Below are positions 1 to 5,047 of a stretch of DNA of 5,047 bases, one piece after another. Made by a program: the position numbers and the translations under genes. The DNA is taken from the NCBI GenBank assembly GCA_027296805.1, contig JAPUIR010000017.1, forward strand, positions 1-5,047, written 5' to 3'. Below the pieces are notes generated by a model. It ran no database searches. It was given only the letters and a program-made list of their open reading frames with translations, and was not told the DNA's origin. This stretch comes from Chloroflexota bacterium. Lineage in GTDB: Bacteria; Chloroflexota; Dehalococcoidia; Bin125. Numbering within the stretch: position 1 is the stretch's first letter; every line of letters begins with the position of its first letter.

Positions 1-612
1 GCGGCCTGGCATGAGCGGGAACATCTCGCCTACGGCTGGGACTATCCATCCATCAAAGAACGGTCGGACCGCCTTGAAGAGGCCTGCGCTCTGATCCACG
101 CGCTCTTCACCAACCAGGGTCCGGTGGAGTTCGCGGGACAGTACTACCGCCTCGACGCGGCGCCCTTCGCGCCGAAGGGGGTGCAGGAGCCACACATCCC
201 GATCATGGTGGGCGGCGGCGGCGAGAAGCGTACGCTGCGCACGCTCGCCATGTACGGCGACATCATGAACGTCGGGGGCCCGCCCAGCGTGCTACGGCAG
301 AAGATTGAGGTGCTCGAGCGGCACTGTGAAGCGGTCGGGCGCGACCCGGACACCATCACCAAGACCGCGTTCGTCGTGGTCGCGCTACAAGACGACGAAG
401 CCAAGGCGGCGCGATTACGCGAGCGCTTCGCGCCGCAGATGAGCGAGGAGGAACGGATGCGCGACATGGCCGTCGGGCCGGCGGGGCACATCGTGGAGGT
501 GCTCAAGCGATTCGAAGAGGCCGGCGCCGACGGCGCCGTCTTCCAGAGCATCCCCAACAACCCCCGGCTCTACGAGAGACTCGACGCGGAGGTCGTCGCG
601 GCCTTCGACTAG
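1..612 (+). CDS. LLM class F420-dependent oxidoreductase, C-terminal part (5' end outside window)
   Basis: Frame 1 is open from the first base to the TAG at 610-612, giving 203 residues. Family members are usually about 300 residues, so roughly the first 100 are missing. The fragment starts in the conserved stretch AAWHEREHLAYGW...SIKERSDRLEEA (residues 1-28). It continues with the typical FAGQYYRL segment (44-51) and HIPIMVGGGGEKRTLRTLA (65-83), the glycine-rich loop that in this family helps hold the cofactor phosphate, followed by YGDIMN. This pattern is characteristic of the TIM-barrel LLM enzymes that use F420 (or FMN) for hydride transfer to small organic substrates in the cytoplasm. 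The substrate cannot be read from the sequence. A GTG at 124 is only an internal valine, because homologous sequence runs upstream of it without a break. The next gene starts 14 bp downstream, so the two are probably cotranscribed. Family call is firm; F420 rather than FMN is likely but unproven. Confidence 0.9.
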   Translation, partial: AAWHEREHLAYGWDYPSIKERSDRLEEACALIHALFTNQGPVEFAGQYYRLDAAPFAPKGVQEPHIPIMVGGGGEKRTLRTLAMYGDIMNVGGPPSVLRQKIEVLERHCEAVGRDPDTITKTAFVVVALQDDEAKAARLRERFAPQMSEEERMRDMAVGPAGHIVEVLKRFEEAGADGAVFQSIPNNPRLYERLDAEVVAAFD

Positions 613-626
613 CCGCGCCACTCCCC

Positions 627-1499
627 ATGCAATGCCCCGTCTGCTCCGCCCAGCGTCCCGACGACGAGCGCTACTGCGTGCGCTGCGGCGCCGCCCTGCG
701 GCCCACCAACTCCGCCAACACCTGCACCGTCGTGATCACGTTCGACCTGGACGGGCCGTCTGGGATGATCAACCGCCACCCAGAGGTCGAGCAGCTGCCG
801 TCCGCCTACTCCTTCGGAGAGTACGGGCCGACAGTCGGCGCGCCGCACGTCCTGGCGATGTTGGAACGACAAGCGATCCCGGCCTCGTTCTACGTGCCGG
901 GCTGGGTGGCGGAGCGCCATCCGCGCCTCGTGGAAGGGATGGCGGCCGCGGGGCATGAGGTCGCGCACCATGGCTACTTGCATGAGCCGCCCTCCACCCT
1001 CGACCGCGAGGCGGAAGGCGCGGTCCTCGATCAGGGCATCGCGATCCTGAGCGGAATCGTGGGACAGCCCCCCACGGGCTATCGCTCTCCCTCGTGGGAG
1101 CTGAGTGAGCACTCGATCGGACTGCTGGAGGAGCGCGGCTTCACGTACGACTCCAGCCTGATGGGCAGCGATGCACCGCACATGGCGAGCGACGCCTTGG
1201 TGGAGATCCCGATCCACTGGTCGCTGGACGACTACCCCTACTTCGTCTTCGGTCCCTCGGACGGGCGGCGGCTGATGGCGTCACCGGATGACGTCTTCGC
1301 GACCTGGCACGCGGCCTTCGAGGAGTTCCACGCGAGAGGCGCGGTGTTCACCTTGACCATGCATCCCTACATCATCGGGCGCCCAGGGCGTTTGGCGATG
1401 CTGGAGCGCCTGATCGAGGCAATCCGCTCGTTCGAAGCCGTACGCTTCACGCGTGCGTCGGACTTGGCGGTAGAGACCCTGGCGCGCGCCCGAAGATAG
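627..1499 (+). CDS. Zinc-ribbon / polysaccharide deacetylase-family (CE4, NodB-fold) hydrolase fusion
   Basis: The 290-residue protein has two parts. Residues 1-24 form a zinc ribbon with CPVC (3-6) and CVRC (17-20). Residues about 33-285 are a NodB/CE4 domain of the PuuE/HpPgdA-like branch. Its visible motifs are TFDLD (38-42, catalytic/metal Asp), FGEYG (63-67), SFYVPGW (87-93), HHGYLHE (114-120, giving the metal-binding His-x3-His), YRSPSW (152-157, the R-x-P-x-W motif) and TMHPY (244-248, C-terminal His). The metal set D-H-H and the late His are intact, so the enzyme looks active. Known members of this branch hydrolyse N-acetyl groups or cyclic amide/imide C-N bonds rather than bulk polysaccharide. 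There is no signal peptide, so it is probably cytoplasmic. The ATG at 627 is chosen because the cysteine motifs begin two codons later. No Shine-Dalgarno precedes it, and the gap to the upstream stop is 14 bp, suggesting translational coupling. The true substrate is unknown. Confidence 0.9.
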   Translation: MQCPVCSAQRPDDERYCVRCGAALRPTNSANTCTVVITFDLDGPSGMINRHPEVEQLPSAYSFGEYGPTVGAPHVLAMLERQAIPASFYVPGWVAERHPRLVEGMAAAGHEVAHHGYLHEPPSTLDREAEGAVLDQGIAILSGIVGQPPTGYRSPSWELSEHSIGLLEERGFTYDSSLMGSDAPHMASDALVEIPIHWSLDDYPYFVFGPSDGRRLMASPDDVFATWHAAFEEFHARGAVFTLTMHPYIIGRPGRLAMLERLIEAIRSFEAVRFTRASDLAVETLARARR

Positions 1500-1551
1500 A
1501 GCCAGCCAGCGCGCGGTGGAAGCATCGCCGCGGCAAGCGAAGCGAGAGTCC

Positions 1552-3204
1552 ATGGCCGCGACGCCGGCAGCCGCCCCGCACAGCGCCCGCTGGCTGATCC
1601 TCGCGGTGCTGGCCACGGGACAGATGCTGGTGATGCTCGACGTGAGCATCGTCAACACGGCAATCCCCGCCATCGCGCGGTCCTTCCAAGCGTCGTCCTC
1701 CACACTGCAGTGGATCGTCGACAGCTATGCCCTGCTCTTCGCCGGACTCCTGTTGCTGTCGGGAGCGCTCGGCGATCGTTTCGGGCGCCGGCGGCTACTC
1801 GGCCTCGGGCTGCTCGTCTTCATCGCCGCTTCGATCGGCGCCTCCCTCTCCAACAGCGCCACGATGCTGATCATGATGCGCGGCGTCCAGGGGGTGGGGG
1901 CGGCCATGGCCATGCCACAGACGCTCTCGATTTTGACCGCGGTGTTTCCCCGCGAGGAGCGCTCCCGCGCTCTTGGGCTCTGGACCGCGGCCCTCGGCCT
2001 CGGCACCGCGGGGGGTCCCTTGGTGGGCGGCGCCTTAGTCGACGCGATCGATTGGTCCGCCGTCTTCTGGGTGCCCGCGCCGGTCGCCGCCCTGGCCTTC
2101 CTCGGCCTGCGAATCGTTCCCGAATCGCGCAGCGAGGGACAGCACAAACTCGACCTGCCCGGCGCCGCGCTCGGCACGATCGCGATGATCGCCCTGGTCT
2201 ACGGGGTGATCGAAGGCCACGGTGCCGGCTGGGCGTCCGCCGAGATCATCGCCGCGTTCGGGATCGCGGGCGGTACCGCGGTCGCGTTCCTCTTCGTCGA
2301 ATCGCGCGCGGAGAGCCCCATCGTGCCGCTCAAGTTCTTCCGCAGCCGCGACTTCAACGGCAGTCTGGTCGTGCTCTTCCTCACCTTCTTCGCGCTCCTC
2401 AGCGTGATGTTCTTCCTCTCCCAGTATTTCCAACTCGTACAAGGACACAGCGCCTTCCAGAGCGGGTTGCGGCTGCTACCGACGGCGATCGCCCTCATGG
2501 TCACCGCGCCCATCGCCGGGCGGCTGATCCCCGTCCTGGGGCCCAAGATCTTGATCGCAGTGGCGATGGCGAGTGCCGTTGGTGTGCTCGCGTTTCTCAC
2601 GCAACTCGACGTCTCCACTCCTTACTGGCAGATCGGCATCGCGCTCGGCCTTTTCGGTATGGGGGGCGGGCTGGCGATGCCGACCGTGACCGATACGACG
2701 ATGGCCGCCGTGCCCGTGAACGAGGCGGGGCGCGCCTCCGGGGTCAGTAATGCCGGCCGGCAGCTCGGCGGGGCGATCGGAATCGCCGCGCTGGGAACGG
2801 TGGCGGCCAGCCTCTACACGAGCACGGTGAGCGACGGTCTGACGGGGCTGCTACCGGCCGCGTTGGTGGACCAGGTCGCGGACGGCATCGGTGCCGCGGC
2901 CGTGGTGGCACGCGGGCTCGACGCGGAGACAGCCAGCCTGGTGCTAGGAGCATCCCAACCAGCCTTCGTCGATGCGATCACCACCGTCTTCCTGATCGGA
3001 TCGGTGTTCATGGGCTTGGCGCTGGTGGCAACGCTGGTGCTGATCCCGCTGCGGCAGCGGACCACGCAGATGTCGGATAGCGAACTCCTGGGCCGGGAGC
3101 GGCCCCTGCCGACGTCCGGGGTTCCAAGACGCGCGCTGGAGATGGGCTTGGCTCGGTCATCGCCGCAGAAGGTTGGCGAGATCGCGATCGTGCACGGAGA
3201 CTAG
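1552..3204 (+). CDS. MFS transporter, DHA2 family (EmrB/QacA-like, 14 membrane helices)
   Basis: This is a 550-residue inner-membrane exporter, probably a proton-coupled antiporter for drugs or small metabolites. Hydrophobicity by eye gives 14 helices, starting near residues 14-34, 52-73, 81-100, 103-128, 139-164 and 168-189, with the last near 490-510. Family motifs are present: LDVSIVNTAIPAI in helix 1 (29-41; DHA2 form of motif D1), GDRFGRRR in the helix 2-3 loop (74-81; motif A), RGVQGVGAAMAMP in helix 4 (motif B region, Arg at 110) and GLGTAGGPLVGG in helix 5 (149-160; antiporter motif C). A hydrophilic extracytoplasmic loop of about 50 residues precedes helix 14, as is normal for 14-helix members, and a polar tail of about 50 residues follows it. 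The ATG at 1552 is preferred, with a weak GAGAG at 1544-1548. An in-frame GTG at 1516 would add 12 polar residues but has no ribosome binding site. No EmrA-like partner or local regulator is visible. Substrate unknown. Confidence 0.93.
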   Translation: MAATPAAAPHSARWLILAVLATGQMLVMLDVSIVNTAIPAIARSFQASSSTLQWIVDSYALLFAGLLLLSGALGDRFGRRRLLGLGLLVFIAASIGASLSNSATMLIMMRGVQGVGAAMAMPQTLSILTAVFPREERSRALGLWTAALGLGTAGGPLVGGALVDAIDWSAVFWVPAPVAALAFLGLRIVPESRSEGQHKLDLPGAALGTIAMIALVYGVIEGHGAGWASAEIIAAFGIAGGTAVAFLFVESRAESPIVPLKFFRSRDFNGSLVVLFLTFFALLSVMFFLSQYFQLVQGHSAFQSGLRLLPTAIALMVTAPIAGRLIPVLGPKILIAVAMASAVGVLAFLTQLDVSTPYWQIGIALGLFGMGGGLAMPTVTDTTMAAVPVNEAGRASGVSNAGRQLGGAIGIAALGTVAASLYTSTVSDGLTGLLPAALVDQVADGIGAAAVVARGLDAETASLVLGASQPAFVDAITTVFLIGSVFMGLALVATLVLIPLRQRTTQMSDSELLGRERPLPTSGVPRRALEMGLARSSPQKVGEIAIVHGD

Positions 3205-3245
3205 TGCACTGGGCAGCGGCGCGACCGCGGATCAACACGCGCGCT

Positions 3246-3253
3246 GGAAGGGA
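3246..3253 (+). promoter_or_regulatory. Ribosome binding site for the Ddn-like gene
   Basis: GGAAGGGA lies 6 bases before the ATG at 3260. It is a purine-rich Shine-Dalgarno match and decides the start of the downstream gene against in-frame upstream GTG codons that lie inside the transporter gene. Confidence 0.65.
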
Positions 3254-3259
3254 TGCGAC

Positions 3260-3631
3260 ATGGATAAGGCCGCTGCGACGGCGTTGAGCCAAGACAAGGT
3301 GATCGATATCACGACGACCGGCCGACGCTCGGGCGAAGCCCATCGCATTGAGATCTGGTACCACCGCGTCGAGGGGCGCTACCTGATCACGGGGCGGCCT
3401 GGCCCCCGCTCCTGGTACGCCGACCTCGTCGCGAACCCGACGTTCACGTTCCACCTCAAGGAGTCGGCAGAAGCGGACCTGCCGGCCCGGGCGATCCCCA
3501 TCACGAAACCGCAGGAGAAGGCGCGCCTGCTCTCGGCGGCTCCTAGTCTGCAGCAATACATCGGCGACGATCTGGACTCTTGGGTGCAGGGCAGCCCTCT
3601 GGTCGAAGTGGTGTTCACGGACGGCGACTGA
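3260..3631 (+). CDS. Ddn-like nitroreductase/quinone reductase family protein (deazaflavin-dependent, DUF385 type)
   Basis: A 123-residue protein predicted to have the split beta-barrel fold of the F420-dependent Ddn family. Recognisable elements are ITTTGRRSGEAHR (17-29, matching the family's T-x-GR-x-SG-x-x-R pattern), IEIWYHRVEGRYLITG (30-45, two barrel strands) and GPRSWYADLVANP (48-60, matching the W-Y-x-x-L-x-A-NP cofactor-side motif). Known relatives bind F420H2 (or FMN) and reduce quinones, nitroaromatics or other small acceptors. This protein is a little shorter than typical members (about 140-150 residues) and lacks the N-terminal helix that carries membrane association or substrate contacts in mycobacterial Ddn, so it is likely soluble. 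The start at 3260 has a good ribosome binding site. It sits 55 bp after the exporter gene and ends 18 bp from the facing LLM gene. Family call is good; cofactor and substrate are inferred only from relatives. Confidence 0.82.
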   Translation: MDKAAATALSQDKVIDITTTGRRSGEAHRIEIWYHRVEGRYLITGRPGPRSWYADLVANPTFTFHLKESAEADLPARAIPITKPQEKARLLSAAPSLQQYIGDDLDSWVQGSPLVEVVFTDGD

Positions 3632-3636
3632 CCGAA

Positions 3637-3663
3637 AGCCCGGGGAGACCTAGACGGCGGGCT
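3637..3663. terminator. Possible weak bidirectional terminator hairpin between convergent genes
   Basis: AGCCCG (3637-3642) and CGGGCT (3658-3663) form a perfect 6-bp inverted repeat with a 15-base loop. It covers the 18-bp gap between the facing genes and the last codons and stop of the - strand gene. Read on the - strand it is followed by TTCGGT, only a poor T-tract; on the + strand there is none. The position is what one expects for a shared terminator, but the stem is short and may be chance in GC-rich DNA. Confidence 0.25.
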
Positions 3664-4960
3664 CCGCGATCCGCTCGTTGGTGGCCGGGTCCACCTCGAA
3701 GGGGCCCGGCAGGTCCAACTCCTTGGCCATCTCGCGCACGGCGGGCAGGACCTCTTCGCCCATCAGTCGCAGGCTGCGCATGGAATCCTCGTGGCTCATC
3801 GAGCCGTCGCCGTCCCAGAAGAAGATGCTGCCCGGCCGCAGATACTCCAGCACGCCCCGGATCTTGGGAATGACCGTCTTGGGGGTGCCACTGACAATGC
3901 TCTGCGCCTCCAGCAGTTCGCGGTAGTTCTCATCGATCGGGGCATGCTGCGTCGCCGAATCGAGGCGCAGCGAGCGATACGAGTCTGTCTCCGTGGGCGT
4001 GAGATCGCGGCCCCGCGAGCGGGCGACGGCCCGCACGCCGCCCGTGGGAAGCAGACGTCCGCGCTCGGACATGCCAGGTAGATTCTGTACGTGCTTGCGC
4101 ACGTCGCCCCGGCTGCCCTCGAGAAAGATATTGCCGGGGCCGGTGAGGAACTTGCGACCGGTCTCGTAGGCCCGCTCCTCCGTTTCGTCGACGTGGACCT
4201 TGAACAGGTAGCCCCGATGCTGAGGTCCAGCCTCGTAGCCGGACTCGCGGGCGCACTTGTCGTAGTACGCGAAGGAGTCGCGTGTCGGTTCCAGACGCGT
4301 CGCCAGCATGATGTAGGGGTAGCGGCGCGCCGCCGCCCACTCCACGGTGCGCTGACTGACCGCGCCCGGGATCATGATCTGTGGGTGGGGTGTCTGGTAG
4401 GGCCGTGCCCACGGATTCAGGTAGCGATAGTGGTAGTGCTCCCCTTCCCAGCGGAAGGGTCCCGGCTCCGTCCAGGCTTTGATGATCAAATCATGGGCCT
4501 CTTGAAAGCGCTCCCAGTTGTAGGGCGAAGCCGAATTGTGCGCGATGCTCTCGCGGCCCGTGCCGCGTACCCACCCCGTCACCAGCCGCCCACGCGAAAT
4601 CATGTCGATGATCGCCAACTCTTCCGCCAGCCAGAGCGGGTCATCCCAGATCGGCAGAATGTTGCCAATCAGGACGATCTTCGCGCGCTGCGTGATGCGG
4701 GCCAAGATCGCCGCCTCGACATTGCAGACGCTGCCCATGCAAAACGGCGTGCTGTGATGCTCGTTCAGCGCGAGAGCGTCGAAGCCGACCTCCTCGGCGT
4801 ACACCTTTTCGTCGAGATAGCGGTTGTAGAGGCTGGAACCCAGGCGAGCGTCGTATTCGTCGTTGCTCGAATCGAGATCGGTAAGCCGACGGCCCGTCGT
4901 GCCCCACCAACTCGCCTTCGGATCCTGGTACGGCCTCTCGGTGAAAGAGCCAATCAGCAT
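3650..4960 (-). CDS. LLM class flavin-dependent oxidoreductase (bacterial luciferase-like monooxygenase)
   Basis: A 436-residue TIM-barrel protein of the luciferase-like superfamily, longer than the common 300-380. Motifs typical of the FMN-using long branch are visible: YNRYLDEKVYAEEVGFDALALNEHH (45-69, ending in the NEHH signature), VLIGNILPIWDDPLWLAEE (96-114), the D-x-x-SRGRL segment (119-126), GWVRGTGRE (129-137), YNWERFQEAHDLIIKAW (147-163), YQTPHPQIMIPG (188-199) and SGTPKTV (357-363). A conserved-looking tail GEEVLPAVREM (401-411) is followed by about 25 variable residues. The likely reaction is flavin-dependent oxidation of a small organic substrate, with reduced FMN from a separate reductase or with F420. 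The segment 285-345 is arginine-rich and less recognisable. The start at 4960 is supported by a strong ribosome binding site. Gene 5 is a distant relative of the left-edge LLM gene, not a recent duplicate. Substrate unknown. Confidence 0.92.
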   Translation of the reverse strand: MLIGSFTERPYQDPKASWWGTTGRRLTDLDSSNDEYDARLGSSLYNRYLDEKVYAEEVGFDALALNEHHSTPFCMGSVCNVEAAILARITQRAKIVLIGNILPIWDDPLWLAEELAIIDMISRGRLVTGWVRGTGRESIAHNSASPYNWERFQEAHDLIIKAWTEPGPFRWEGEHYHYRYLNPWARPYQTPHPQIMIPGAVSQRTVEWAAARRYPYIMLATRLEPTRDSFAYYDKCARESGYEAGPQHRGYLFKVHVDETEERAYETGRKFLTGPGNIFLEGSRGDVRKHVQNLPGMSERGRLLPTGGVRAVARSRGRDLTPTETDSYRSLRLDSATQHAPIDENYRELLEAQSIVSGTPKTVIPKIRGVLEYLRPGSIFFWDGDGSMSHEDSMRSLRLMGEEVLPAVREMAKELDLPGPFEVDPATNERIAEPAV

Positions 4961-4963
4961 GAG

Positions 4964-4969
4964 ACCTCC
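4964..4969 (-). promoter_or_regulatory. Strong ribosome binding site for the LLM oxidoreductase gene
   Basis: On the - strand GGAGGT sits inside GGGGGAGGTCTC directly before the ATG at 4960. The GGAGG core ends four bases before the start codon, a slightly short but workable spacing. It is the best Shine-Dalgarno match in the window and fixes the start of this gene. Confidence 0.8.
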
Positions 4970-5016
4970 CCCGCTCGCGACATGGTACGGCGTCGGGCTC
5001 GCTCGGGAAGGTCCGC

Positions 5017-5039
5017 CGTCGCGGAGCTAGTCCGCGACG
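5017..5039. repeat. Perfect 9-bp inverted repeat with 5-base loop upstream of the LLM gene
   Basis: CGTCGCGGA (5017-5025) and TCCGCGACG (5031-5039) are exact reverse complements around the loop GCTAG. The stem is almost all G-C and would be very stable in RNA or, as DNA, would form a near-palindromic site. It lies 57 bp upstream of the gene 5 start on the - strand. It could end transcription of a preceding - strand gene (though no T-tract follows), act as an operator for a dimeric regulator, or be chance. No promoter boxes could be recognised around it. Confidence 0.5.
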
Positions 5040-5047
5040 AGGATCAC
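5027..5047 (-). other. Possible last codons of another - strand gene (V-I-L-V-A-D-stop)
   Basis: Reading the - strand from the window edge gives GTG ATC CTC GTC GCG GAC TAG, that is six hydrophobic/acidic residues and a stop inside the loop of the inverted repeat. If a gene lies beyond the edge on the same strand, it would end 66 bp before the LLM start and could share its transcript. Six codons cannot identify a product. An alternative, a divergent + strand gene starting at the ATG at 4982 and open to the edge, cannot be excluded but has no ribosome binding site. Confidence 0.22.

Noticed and set aside
609..1217. Long - strand open frame (202 codons) antisense to the CE4 gene
   Set aside because: The translation is rich in Arg, His, Gly and Val with no recognisable motif, as expected for a mirror frame of a GC-rich gene. 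The + strand has clear family motifs throughout.
1710..2750. 346-codon + strand frame inside the transporter gene
   Set aside because: It is extremely Arg/Pro rich with no membrane segments or motifs; it is a shifted shadow of the MFS gene, whose helices run continuously through this region.
3180..3189. Ten-base palindrome GATCGCGATC near the end of the transporter gene, and GGCGCGCGCC at 1481-1490
   Set aside because: Both lie within coding sequence and short self-complementary words are common at this base composition. No reason to call them sites.
610..3204. TAG read-through or amber recoding suggested by hairpins at stops
   Set aside because: Each protein ends where its family normally ends, and the frames beyond the stops carry no recognisable domain.
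3008..3556. 182-codon - strand frame across the end of the transporter and the Ddn-like gene
   Set aside because: Low-complexity Ala/Pro/Arg composition and overlap with two well-supported + strand genes.
3930..4412. 160-codon - strand frame overlapping the LLM gene, considered as evidence of a frameshift
   Set aside because: The main LLM frame keeps family motifs on both sides of this stretch, and the alternative frame is Arg/Gly/His-rich without motifs.
4954..4983. Nine-codon - strand upstream frame (MSRAGEVSC) whose stop overlaps the LLM start codon region
   Set aside because: It would suit a leader peptide, but it has no ribosome binding site of its own, and the LLM gene already has a strong one. 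Such short frames arise easily by chance.
4982..5047. Divergent + strand gene starting at the ATG at 4982
   Set aside because: Open to the edge for 22 codons (MVRRRARSGRS...), but there is no ribosome binding site and the Arg-rich composition looks like shadow coding. Too short to decide.
1..5047. Search for tRNA/rRNA genes, CRISPR repeats, insertion-sequence ends and direct repeats
   Set aside because: No cloverleaf-like segment, regularly spaced repeat, transposase-like protein or paired terminal repeat could be seen; nearly all bases are accounted for by the five genes.

Overview
This is a compact, GC-rich window (by eye about two thirds G+C) that is almost entirely coding, with very short gaps. 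It fits a high-GC bacterium that uses coenzyme F420 and flavin chemistry: two luciferase-like (LLM) oxidoreductases and one Ddn-like deazaflavin/flavin split-barrel protein lie within 5 kb. Such gene sets are common in Actinobacteria and in lineages such as Chloroflexi (SAR202/Dehalococcoidia relatives), Tectomicrobia or Rokubacteria. The sequence alone does not settle the phylum, and environmental or metagenomic origin is only a guess.

Layout. Four genes run on the + strand with gaps of 14 to 55 bp and look like one transcription unit: (1) the C-terminal two thirds of an F420-type LLM oxidoreductase, cut by the left edge (1-612); (2) a CE4/NodB-fold deacetylase or cyclic-amide hydrolase carrying an N-terminal four-cysteine zinc ribbon (627-1499); (3) a 14-helix DHA2-type MFS exporter (1552-3204); (4) a small Ddn-like FMN/F420-binding protein (3260-3631). 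Facing them on the - strand is (5) a second, longer LLM flavin-dependent oxidoreductase (3650-4960), whose stop lies only 18 bp from that of gene 4. The last 87 bp hold gene 5's strong ribosome binding site and a perfect 9-bp inverted repeat. They may also hold the last codons of another - strand gene.

Working together (inference). The set combines redox enzymes for small organic molecules, a metal hydrolase of a family that includes C-N bond hydrolases of cyclic amides, and a drug/solute exporter. This would suit degradation or detoxification of a nitrogen-containing small molecule, or tailoring and export of one. No biosynthetic core enzyme, regulator, RNA gene, CRISPR array or mobile element is visible. 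The most unusual gene is the zinc-ribbon/CE4 fusion. The rest are recognisable family members, and I did not find convincing evidence of a wholly new system.
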